This document shows, piece after piece, positions 1 to 11,400 of a DNA stretch of 64,000 nucleotides. The notes under the pieces are model-generated. The model did not search any database and was not told where the DNA came from. It saw nothing but the letters and a program-made list of their open reading frames with translations. The stretch lies in assembly GCA_902728285.1 (NCBI GenBank), contig CACVBU010000998.1:310001-374000 (forward strand), read 5' to 3'. Position 1 is the first letter of the stretch. Each line of letters opens with the position of its first letter. The stretch is from Clytia hemisphaerica. Its lineage: Eukaryota; Cnidaria; Hydrozoa; Leptothecata; Clytiidae. The position numbers and the translations under genes were made by a program.

Positions 1-438
1 GACAAACACTTGAATTAAAATGATCTTAAGTATACATCACTGTTTCAGTGACCCCATGAAAACTTTTAGTCAGTGGGGATAGAATGTAGTCGCTAAATTT
101 CAAAAGGGGCGGAATTTCTCTAATTTTCAACGAGTAGGGATTTAAGATTCTATCGTTTTAAAGGTCAAAAATACATTTGAAGGATCAAAACTCAGTTTTG
201 TCCTTTTTTACAAATTGTTCTCTTCGAAGAATAAATTCTAGCTTAAGCTTTCCAGTTTTGATGAAATTTCAGAGTATTTTTCATCGACATGATTTTGGGG
301 CGCATAATTTCAGTGGGTAGGAGTCCCAGCGGGATCACGCGTCTCCAATCTTGGTCCATACGAAAGCTAAAAGAATACCAAAGAATTTCTCATAACATTT
401 AAATGCCAACAGTTTAAGACCCTCTATTTTTATTCTAG

Positions 439-3400
439 ATTTCCCCTTGTCATTTTCCTCTTAATCAATATGGCGGCCATTATTGTGGTTCTGAGTAACA
501 TATTGATCGGTCAAATCAGTGCACGTTACGAAGACGCTGCAAAAGATGCGAAAATCCAAAGTGACATTGCAAAAGCGAAAGTCATCTGTAAAATCGAGAA
601 AAGCCGATTCGTTTGGAGGGTAAGTTTCCATTTTGTATTGTCCAATTTCACCTCAGAAATAAGATACTGTATACGTCACAGAAAACTCGGGTGATTGACG
701 TTAGCTAATTGTAAGTTTGATTTGCACAAGTAAAAATGAAGCTCATCTTTCCGTCAGCGGATGCAGGCATAATTTAATGGCTAAGAATAATCTTATTATT
801 CAGATTCGGTACCAATATGATTTGAATCATTTTTCTCTATTGATGGAAAAGATTTTTTGTTCTCTTTAGAATCTGAGAATCAAACATTACATGCCGGGTG
901 ATCACGTGACTGATGAGGCTCTAGTCAAAGGTAAAATTCTCAATTTTAAATTCATCAACAATGTAATTTTTCTAATGTAAAATACAGTAAAACCACAGAT
1001 CTGTAAAGCCCGAAGGGCTAGATTTGCGGCTTTTATCGAAAAGTGAAGCCTAGGTTTGGAAGGATTTCCTACCAAAGTCACGTGACTAAAATATGCAATT
1101 TCACCGGTTTAAGAGATGTGAAATAGCGTTTGCCGCCTACTTTTTTTGATCTCGCGCTCCGAAAACAATTAAAATGCTAGATCCTATCCATCGGCACGAA
1201 ATTTAAAAAGTCAAATTTTTGCTTCACTTTTTTTTGCTGGAGAAAGCTTAAAGTTGCCTATCTAGCCCTTCGGGCTTTACAGATATCTGTGAGTAAAACT
1301 GCTTGCTAAAAACATTTTAATATTTACATGTCAATTTCTTTTCTCTATACTAACATTACAAATACACGTCAACTCAAAGAATTTTTGTTGGTAAAATATT
1401 TTTAACGTCAGATACCTAAGATTTTAGCTCAATCCTTTACTGGGGATTTATTAGTCTGCGAAAATATGTCTGGATTTAGTAAACTCGCATTTCCGGCGGA
1501 AAAATTATCTAAACTATCCACTTTCGAAAACGAGTTGCCTGCACCAAGCGCATCCGGGAAATCAAATTCTCGCGAAATCTTTTCAAAACAAATGTTTTGC
1601 GAATCGTTTTCTCCCGAAATTTAATCCAACCAAGGTAATGCTTTACCTCAATATTATAATTACCCATTAAGCCCCTCTTCTAAAGTTATTTCTTAAAATA
1701 TTTTATTGTTTTTTAGAACGATTATCAGAGTGGTACGAACTGAAGAAAGATTCTGATTCGAATAGAAATGCAATCAAGTAAGCAAGAGAGGTTTTTATTA
1801 TATAGCGGGGGCAATCATTAAGATGCTTAAGTTTTTTAATCGGAAATCAGGCATGGAAAAGGTTGATTTGGCCCAAAAAACTGACGTTACAGGTCAACAA
1901 CACGAGTGAGGAAATATACTTTTTTCAAAGTTGAATTCAACAAAAAAAGATTGATACCATCGGATGGAGCATGAAATTTGAAACGAAAATATACACCACA
2001 ACAAGTCTTGTACTCATTGGGCATTAAAATATTAGTTCTATCATGGCTTGACGTCAATCTTTTTTTCCTAGAAAATTACAAGAGGGTATGAAAAAGTCAG
2101 ATACAGTCACCATGGAGACTCGCATGAAAGGTTAGTACTTAAAACATACAAACGAACTTCCGCAACTATTTCTTTGTTCGAGGATCGCTCCTCCAAAATG
2201 TAGAATTGAGTTGTTTTTGATTTCATTTCTTGTAAATTTAATTGTTGAGATTTCGTAAACTGAGGCTCAGCATATGATTAGCCAATGTTTTTCGAGGTTT
2301 GCTTATAAGCGTTATGCTTCTAGAAAAAGAAATTTTCAATTAGAGCGAATTATGATATCTTGTACATGGAATTTAAAGAAAATAAATCAGCGCGAACAAT
2401 GTCAATATCGGGTACCTAATAAGCGTCCCCCCTCTAATTAGTTTTTCGAAAATTTTCCACCCAGGACATTCTTATTCCACCCACCCCGCTTATTAGGTAC
2501 CGGAGAGTAGTGTTGGTAAATCGAATGTATACTTAAGTAACAACAAAAAGGAGATTTAAAGTTTTATTTTGTCTTTTTTTAGAAATGCAAACCGAACTGC
2601 AAGATACAAAGAGATTACTAGTGTAAGTGCTCTTCATGTTACCGTAAGTCTGGTTATAAGGCGCAAGTCTGACATCAAGTCTAAAATGAAAAATAGTCCA
2701 AAGCACGCATTGTGCATTAAATTTTGATTACTTTGCTAAGTACAACAAGTACAACTTATGATTTCCTTTTTGAGAACTAACTCTATTGGTACTAATTTTC
2801 TGTTTTGGGTGTTTACCGTGAGAATTAGCTCCGCGAAATACGATTTTATTTGATTTCGCGGTTTAGCCATTTTGGTGTGTTTCGCGGAATTTAACTTCGC
2901 GAATTACGCCCAAATTCGCGAAATTAAATTCTGCGAAAATTTCTTCTCGCAAAAATTTCTTCCTTTAGTGAACTTCCGGGTGGTTCTTTTGGATTAAAGA
3001 TATTTGTTAAAAAGTTTTTGCCGAAAAACGTCTAGCAGTTGGTGTCAAGAGAGGAAATAAGCTACTCAAAAAACGCCAATCTCACGCCCTGGCACTGCGA
3101 AATTGATTTGCCAAATTTAGCTTCTTTAACCCTATTAGCCCCAAGCTTTTTTGGCTTTGGTATCCCCAGGGGGGGGTAGAATCTACCACCCTCGATTATT
3201 TTTGATCTAGAAGAGCTATGGTCATGAAATTTGGTACAGATGTTCTCCATCATGAAACAAATTTCCAGGAAGAAAAAAAAATTGATGACGTCATTCAAAA
3301 ACCGATGACGTCATCACAAAATTTCCACTTGTCGGAAAAAAGCCCAAATATATGGTTTACTAAACTGTCTATTACAATCGTACCAATAAAGATATTTAGA

Positions 3401-4145
3401 TTCTGTTTAAAGATTCAGAAAGATAAAAGGTTGTTCTTTAACATAATTGCTGGTTTTAAGTTTTCCACGAAGACTTTTTCCTAAAATCTATGCTGAAGAT
3501 GAGTATAATTTTCAAAATTTGATGACGTCATAAATGATGACGTCATCATTATCAAATTTTTTTTTTCAATTTTTCAAATTTATATTGTCAATGCCTATCA
3601 CGTGTCAAAATTTGAAAATAATTGAATAAATAGTTCAAAAGTTATCAGCACTTTAAAATTTTGAGTTTTAAGCGGTTTTAGCTGGGTTTTATGTCATGTT
3701 TCACAATAAAGCCATAAAACCTGATCTGAGCAACCTATAACCCTAAAACTTTGCCCAAGTACTCTTAATAAGATTTTGTTAAAAGTCAGAAAGTTTCAAG
3801 TCGTTTAAAAAAATTTTCTCAGAGATATTCACAAAAGAACTCCAGCGTGGTAGATTCTACCCCCCCCTGGGGCTAATAGGGTTAAGGTTTCTTTCAAATC
3901 TTGCTTTCTTCTACTTGGAATGTCAAAATCTCATTGATGACTTTTCTGACCTCTTTTGGCAATTTCATTTTGAGCTATAATCTAAGAAAACCATTTCTAT
4001 ATCTGAAAACTTTGGGGGACTGAATTTGGCTGAAACTTTGCACACTTGTTGATATGTACTAAATAATAGGAGTAGATTCATCATTCATTATTTCGATTTC
4101 TTTTTCAGAGAATTGATGGAAAGGCTCCCGGCTGCTGACAAGTAA
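439..4145 (+). CDS. 3' end of an ion-channel gene, probably TRP-like (six exons)
   Basis: Six exons join in phase: 439-619, 870-930, 1717-1777, 2072-2130, 2583-2622 and 4109-4145, each with AG/GT borders. The first encodes a hydrophobic helix (FPLVIFLLINMAAIIVVLSN) followed by ILIGQISARYEDA. This matches the last pore helix (S6) of TRP-type channels, where a Leu/Ile/Asn-rich helix runs into a cytosolic tail. The remaining exons encode a charged, coiled-coil-like tail (KKLQEGMKKSDTV, EMQTELQDTKRLL) ending LPAADK and a stop. The ATG at 470 lies inside the helix and is not the start; earlier exons lie before base 1. The family call rests on the helix and tail only, so another six-helix channel family is possible. 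The short exons sit in introns that hold three inverted-repeat elements. The gene converges on the minus-strand gene ending at 5461. Confidence 0.6.
994..1291. mobile_element. hAT-like MITE with 8-bp target duplication
   Basis: The ends are inverted repeats (CACAGATCTGTAAAGCCCGA at the left, its complement with a 2-base indel at the right). They are flanked by the direct repeat AGTAAAAC at 986-993 and 1292-1299. An 8-bp duplication is typical of hAT transposons. The element has no coding capacity and lies in an intron of the channel gene. Related copies are at 13300-13544 and 63198-63445. Confidence 0.75.
2410..2502. repeat. Short foldback element (GGGTACCTAATAAGCG ends)
   Basis: GGGTACCTAATAAGCG at the left end is answered by CGCTTATTAGGTACC at the right. 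The interior carries a CCACCCAGGACATT segment shared with the longer element at 6173-6923, so the two belong to one family. Single ends of the same kind appear near 43711 (CTCGGGTGTCTAATAAACG) and 62744. No clear target duplication was found. Confidence 0.5.
3130..3881. mobile_element. piggyBac-like MITE with TTAA target duplication
   Basis: The element starts CCCTATTAGCCCC and ends GGGGCTAATAGGG, flanked on both sides by TTAA (3126-3129 and 3882-3885). TTAA target use together with CCC...GGG ends is the hallmark of piggyBac-type transposons, though Kolobok elements also use TTAA. A second inner inverted repeat (GGGGTAGAATCTACCAC type) lies just inside. There is no transposase. It contains four copies of GATGACGTCAT and sits in the last intron of the channel gene. 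Confidence 0.7.
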
Positions 4146-4158
4146 ATGGAGCATTGTG

Positions 4159-4182
4159 AATAAAAGTCGAACTTTCAATAAA
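4159..4182 (+). promoter_or_regulatory. Polyadenylation signals of the channel gene
   Basis: Two AATAAA hexamers occur at 4159-4164 and 4177-4182, just after the stop codon at 4143-4145. This implies a very short 3' untranslated region. Confidence 0.5.
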
Positions 4183-5460
4183 GGCCAAAAAGACCTTTAC
4201 GAAAAAACTTTCGTTATTGTTAATCGAAATCATTTATGTTCGTGCAGTTATATTGAAAAAAAATAAGTCGGATATCAGCCTTCCTTGGCTAAAACAAGAT
4301 TCGCTGTCTCGAAAAAGGAACAGCATTTTTTTCTAAGATGCTTCTTGCTTGTTTATAAGCATACGAGAAAATCGGTTCGAGGCTCAGTATGCTTAGCAAA
4401 ATCTCATTTCCACCCTCAATTTATGCTTATTTATATGCTTAGACTTCTTTTTGTAGATTTTCTTTTAATTTTTAAGTAGGAACATTGATTCGGCTCAAAA
4501 AATTACAGTTTTGTGTTGTAATTTGGCGCCTTAGGAGAAAAGCTGCACAATTTTTTTGCATTTCAACTATGCTTATTTTTTACCGAGTTTGAGCCTGCTA
4601 AGTATGCTTATAAACATTATGCTCACAAAAAAGAGTGTAATGTGATTGCTTCGCTATCTCATCTTTTACAAACATACATACTATTTTACTTTTTAAACTC
4701 TTCTATGGTTCATTGTGCCTAGAAAGTATTATCACAAATCATTTGATTGATTTTTAATGTAACAGAAACACTTTTAGATAATTTTGTATTGAAATATTTT
4801 GTAAGTTTTATCTTTATTTTTTCTACATACACAACTTTTTAGTTTTTTAATGTTTTCCTTTTAGCAATTGAAATTTTACTTTATTTTTTTACCTTGCAAG
4901 ATTGTAGCTTATTAACAATATATTTAAGAATGAACGAAAAAAAATCTAAATTCGAATGATTACAGTTCTTATAATTGTTTGTATTAATTTTGCAGTTTTG
5001 GAAAAGTCTGTCCCAAAAGTATGGAGCCACGATTTCTCAGCATGTATTACTTTAATGGGATTAATTTTCGCGGTTATTTTATTTTGGTTATCATCCGCGA
5101 AAATAAGTCCCAATGGAAACCTGAAAATGTCTTATCCGCGAAAGTATTTCGAAAAAAAATAAAATATGCTTGACTTTTCGCTAGAAAGATGTTCTTGAGA
5201 GGAATAATCTAAAAGATGAAATATATTTGAAAAGTTGCAAACTAAAGAATAAAAATGAAGATTTTTTCTACTTGTTCAAAAATTGTGTCAGACTTTTTAG
5301 AACTTTTAACCCTTGCTGATTTCTAATATGTATAGGCTAGAGTTTTTATATCATTCGTAGGCCTTTGTGTATGTTATTAAAGGCGTATGGCTTGAAAGAT
5401 TTTATCACCCGAGGAACTCAAGTATTTTCGCTTAAATATTATCTTTCTATTTCATAAAAG
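4183..5460. other. Convergent intergenic gap
   Basis: AT-rich sequence between the convergent channel gene and the coiled-coil gene. It includes TATGCTTA-type words near 4350-4640 and a TTTTCGCGG...CCGCGAAAA inverted pair near 5065-5105. I see no convincing gene; the short open frames here look like chance. Confidence 0.4.
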
Positions 5461-8400
5461 TTATTTGTTACAATTTTCTACATTATCGTTATTTTCATTC
5501 TTATTATTGTTGGTCAGAAGTTTCCGAGACACCAGCCACTCGTTGATGTTGTTCTCTGATGTGTCAACGATGTGTTTTGCGAAGAACTGAAATGAAAAGG
5601 TTTTCATAAAAAAACACTAATGATTAGGTTAATTCAATTAGCAATGAAATTATCCATTTATAGATAAGTTAGACTCTTCAATCTTTTCAAAAAAACAATC
5701 TTAATAAATCTTAATCTAAATAAAAGGTTGAAACACAACCACACAGTTTTGAGATGATTTTTTTCGAAAGTATGTCTCTTTACCTTTGCCGCATCTTGCA
5801 TTGGAACTTTACAAATTTCGTACGCCGGTAGCGATAAAACCAACAAACACAGTTTCGCTTTCAATACAGCTGAGCCTTGAGTATCCACGTATTTTCGCAA
5901 CTGTTGAAATTTTGCTCCCATACCAGCGTCGTTCTTTTTGATACCAAGTTCTTTTTGTTCCATCTTCAAAAGTTCCATCCTGAGATAAAAGCAATCATAT
6001 AATCAGATAAATATCACCAGAATGAGGATGTACAATCCTGGACATAACTATTTGTCACTCCCTCTCCCATCTTCAGTGTTAATTTGGAGTCAGTGGGGGA
6101 AGGGGGAACTCAGCATAGGGAAATGAGTAGTCAGACGCAATTCTGTCAACGATTGTAGTACGATTGAGAATAACTCTCGGGTACCTAGCCGGGGGGGGGG
6201 CGCTAATTAATTTTTTGAAAATTTTTCACCCAGGACATATTCCAATCCCCCCTCCGCTTATTGATTTTTGGGAATTTTTTTTTGAAATTTCCCTCTTTTG
6301 CTCTAATTCTGCTGTATTAATCTCCTTTTCAAAAATAGTCGAACGTGCGCAACGCACTGGGCTCAACTTCAGTGGCTTTAAATTATTCATAGGCCCAATT
6401 GTAGACCCCCAGATATTCACCCAAGGAACAAGTGTGCAAATTTTCAGCCGAGTCCGACCATTTTTGAAGTCTCCAGGCTGCCCCAAAGTTTTAGCCTCGT
6501 TTTGGCGAAAAACTCGTCTTCAGGCCCCAAAAATCTAAATAAAAAAAAAAAAAGTGTGCCAAATTTCAGCCAAATCCGACCATTTTTGAAGTCTCCAGGC
6601 TGCCCCAAAGTTTTAGCCTCGTTTTGGCGAAAAACTCGTCCCCAGGCCCCAAAAATCTAAATTTTCAAAAAATGAAAAAATGCCCCCAGATATTCACCCA
6701 AGGAACAAGTGTGCCAAATTTCAGTCAAATCTAAGCATTTTTGAAGTCTCCAGGCTGCCCTAAAGTTTTTATGACAGACAGACACACAGACAGACATTGT
6801 CAGATTGTAGCTCAACTGAAGTTGAGAATTTTCCACCCAGGACATTTTTATTCCAACACCTCCCCCTGCTTATTAAGTTTTGAGATTTTTTCCATTCCCT
6901 CCGGCTATTAGGTACCCGAGAGTACTTCCTGGAATTTTATCACCACTATAAATTATGAGAATCCTTACCGAATTTAAGGCTATTTCCATTCCCATTGGCA
7001 TTCAGCTCCCTAGTAATTCCCCACACTGACTGAAATATTCTTATCATCCTGATTCACTGAGACAGGGGTGTCAATCTTTAAATTGTAACAAGAATTTTCA
7101 CAATATGTGACCTTTACACCTTTATTCACGAATTGTTCCACTGCAATGACTTTATTAAGCCCACTTGTCTTTGTTGGATAAAACGTTACCGCCCGAAGGT
7201 ACGAAATATCTGAACACAGATTTGAAATTTCTTTTTGATTTTTCTTCAAGATTTCAAAGTCTTTACTTTTCTAGATTACTCTCCTTAAAAATATCTTTCC
7301 AACGGTGTATAGCTTTTTTATACAACATAAAACATGCTTAAAAATTGTCAAAAAAGTACAGTGCCCAGATACTTTTGAGACAGACTCTAAGTATTTAATT
7401 CTAACTTTTGTAACACCAATGTTAAATCGGATTATAAATATAGATTCTTTTGTAAAAAATGACAAAAGATCGAAAAATATTGCAAGGGTGTATATCCCGA
7501 ATAAGGGCACAAAGGAATATGTGAGGGGTGTGACAACCTCTCCTTGCAAGAAGAATCAACTTCTTCAAAATAAAACATTTCCATACCATGTGGGAGGTCG
7601 TGCACTTTCTGCATTGATCAGTTGTCTCCATTCTTGGACACGTGTGCGCATGCGCTTCAAATCTTGTTCTTTCAAATGTGTCGCAGCGATCGCATCGTAT
7701 TGCACTTGGTAAGCACTAAAAACAAAAGAACCTTGAAAAAATAAAAACAGTCACAATAGGCATTTTCATAAATTACGTCACGAGCAACGCTCACCTCATT
7801 TTTATAATATAGCTTAAAAGTAATTAATTCCCAGAGGTATTTGTTATAAAAAATCTAGCCCTGCATGCATGCATTCATTTATTCATTCATTACAGAAAGC
7901 CCGTAACATCTAAGAAGGATTTAAAAAGTAGAATTTTTCTTCATACTCTGCTCTATTGATTAATTCTTTTTCCACTTTGTCAGCATATTTTTTCTTGGTC
8001 TTCTCAAAACCGTTCACCAAACTGGACAAAAGTTCTTCGTGCTTTTCCGAGGACGATTTTCTAAAGAGAGAGAATCATTTGGTCAAACCGAATACCAGTA
8101 TCGGTACTCAGATTTTGGTAGGTGGTGATTAAACTAAAGTGGAAGTGAGCCACTGTTTAAGGCAAAGTTTTGTCACATTTTTGGTCACACATACGTCTTT
8201 TAGAATCGAACACCCCGCTGATGAGGACTTTCCTGCAATCGCATAGCATAATTATATAAACTAAGAAATCACTCGTGCGCCACAAAGAAAAGGTCGGAAA
8301 TTTGTTGAAAGATACATTGATCGCAAGCGGAATGCGAAATTTCAACAAGGATGAAAAATATTCACAACCTACCCTTGCTTCTTTGCGTTAGCGTTCTGTA

Positions 8401-11400
8401 TATCTAAAAGTGAGTTAAAGAAAGACTAAATGAGCGTCATTTTAGCAAAGCAATACCGATTTAAACTATGCATGATCAATAGGAAAGTTTTTACACACCA
8501 CTTGCTCACAATCCAAGTGAAACTTTTTCTCTCAGTGGGGATAAACATTTCTATCGAAATCCAAATGAGGATAGAAAATCTATTTTTCAAAAAGTTCAAC
8601 AACGTCAACAGAGATGGTTTTGGAGTGCAATTTAAACCGCCTAATTTCGAATGGGAATAAAATCGTTGAGGAATTTCTTCCACCGGGTAAGATTTTTGGC
8701 AAGTTTTTGCAGTTGGTCATTCCGTTTTGGGTTTGTGACACAGGGTCGTTTTTACAAATTACTATCCTGAAATCTGTTCTTCCTGGAGCAAATCAATTGT
8801 ACAAAGGTGTCAATATCCCAGACAGAACTTAACTTTTCGAAATCGAATGCACGATTATATCATATCATCGATTATGAAATCGTCTGAATCGCAAACTACT
8901 ACTCTACAAACCACACCGAACCAAGATTAAATTTTAAAAACCAACCAAACGGTCTGAGAGACGAACCTTTTTCATTGATATCGCGTTGATGACTCTGTTG
9001 AATGATTTTTTGCCACAATGGAATGTTTTCAGTTGTTTGTTTCGTGTTCCACGTGTGTACGCGTTGCCTGTGAAAAAAAGGGTGTTCGGGCTATATAAGT
9101 TGATACTTCTAGGCTAATATATACCGATGCCTATGAAATAACTCGATTAGAAAACAAACGTATGTGCGGACAAAGTTTTAAGATCTCAAACATTGCACAG
9201 AAAATTTATCCGAATTTGGTGCGTTTTTTTAAATTTTCAGTCCATGATCAAGGGCATAATGGTTTATAAATGTTCCACAATTCTGCCTAAAAACTTCGTT
9301 TTTCTCACCATCTTATTTATACCGACCCTTACATTGCACTTTGGGAAGCCTGTAAAACTTACCCTTAAAGACCACATCCAGTAAAGCTTGAGTGCCCAGC
9401 CCATTCTAAAATGTCTATTACAAGAGTTCATTCAGTCCTGATTGCTCTTGAACTGAGCTTTATTTTCGTACGAAAAAATCAGACTAGAAAATATTTCACC
9501 TTTTGAAGCTCATCTGTTGTTTAGACGTGTTCGAATGAATTCCAACTCGAGAGGGTCCTCTCACAAAATTATTATTGACGTCCAGCTGATTTTCAGTCGT
9601 CTCATTCTTATTAGCATTGGCCGCTGCTTGACCCCCTGTTCCAGTTGTTGTGGTACCAGTTTCCATAGAAACAAATTCATCCCAGGTTTCTGGTACTCTG
9701 TATGATTGTTGCTGGGACATGACGGGTGATTGATTTTTGTTGTGTTTGTTATAGATAGTGATTCTAGAGAAAGAATACGTACATAGTTCAACGGGAGAAG
9801 GTCCCACTTTCCGGAAGTAAATCTAGAATTAACTGTATATACATCAGAGACGTACACTAGTCTACATTAGAGAGATTATAAATTACATTCTTAGGGTCAT
9901 TCTTAGGCCCTAAGAATGTAATTTATAATCTCTCTAATGTAGACTAGTGTACGTCTCTGATGTATATACAGTTAATTCTAGATTTACTTCCGGAAAGTGG
10001 GACCTTCTCCCGTTGAACTATGTACGTATTCTTAGGGTCAAAACTACCCAGTCATAGCTGAACTACGCTAGTTGCTCTTGAGATTTCGTAAACTTTAATA
10101 GAGCTATAGCTATACCAATCCTTATAAAAATGCTTTTTGGTTTAAAATAAATTTGTTCTTCCCTATGGATGATCAAAAGGCATTCTTTCCGTTCTTTCGC
10201 CAACTCCCCTTTGAAAAGACGGACTAGGAAAATAAAAGAATAGGTTTTATAGGTTTTAGTAACCAGTCCTCCTGACAGATATCGCTCTTACTTTCTTCTG
10301 GAAGATGTCATAGGGTTGGGACTATTGGAGGCGTTCATTCGGCTGGGCGTTGCGTCTAAAGAGATTGGTGGCAGGGTCTTCGAAGAGTGACGAGCTCTGG
10401 CTACATGCCAAAGCGATGGTTGACGTTGTCTAGAAAAAAATTATGTCTTGCTGATGAGATTTTAAATTAAGGATTTTAGATTTAGAAATCTTTGGAAATC
10501 ATTAGCCGAAGAAACTTATTGTTCATAGGGTCAAAATAAGCTCCAGATCGAATATAGTTATAGAGGTGGAAATACACTTACCTTTTATGACTCATCTGTT
10601 GTCTGGACACATTAGCATTCATCCCGCCATGTCTAGAAGGTGCTACCTTCATCCAATTGTTATTCACTTCTAGTTGTTGGTCTGCTGCTGTCAACGGAGT
10701 TGCTGGTTCCACTGTGATGAAGTCGTCCACATTCTCGACGTGCCGTGAAAAAGAAACGGGCGACAAACGTCGGTTTTGTTTGGAATTCGTTGCTGTACTG
10801 TGGAAGTAAACTTATTTAAATTCTTTGGTGAGGCTCGACTGTTCTCATTTTTCTAGCACTTTGACAATTTGACACCCTCAAATTGTTCTTATCATATTCT
10901 TATTTTTTGATTGAAACTAAAACTTTTTATAGAAAGCGTAGTTACTTTACTTCTATTAACATAACTATGGAATGATCGTGATTGGCTGGCTTACTTACTT
11001 TCTAATTCTGGGTGTGGCGAGGTTTGGGCTACCAATCTCACTATGGCGACTTGTGCTTTCATGAAGATTACTAGCATGTGGTATCTTCGTTCCGGCGTCT
11101 CGGGTTTTGGGCGTTGTGCCATGACTTAACGATTCGTGGCGTTGAGATAGGATGGAAAGACGCCCTGTTCGCCGGTTCTCGTAGAAATTAGAGTTCTTTA
11201 AACTTTTCAGCGCGTCCAGTGAGAGAGGAGTCTATGAAAATCAAAGTTATAGCAATTGAACCTGTTTGAAATTGAAAATTCATGAAATGCATTGCGACGC
11301 GTGAAGACATTGCAAGGGTGCATATCATGATGAATAATAATACCGAAAATCCACTGCTGTAAATAACACACAAATGTGTTTCACAGCCTTGAAGTAGTAG

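Noticed and set aside
5809-5994. Alternative minus frame through the penultimate exon of the coiled-coil gene
   Set aside because: It ends at an internal stop, whereas the chosen frame continues through a clean splice to a normal terminal exon.
6959-7000. Exon-like stretch ending AAATTCG then GTAAGG (minus)
   Set aside because: In no incoming phase does it stay open and also join to the next exon in the right frame.
7010-7265. 79-codon minus frame as an extra exon of the coiled-coil gene
   Set aside because: The acceptor is weak, the frame ends in a stop before a usable donor, and skipping it gives an in-frame join; kept only as a possible alternative exon.
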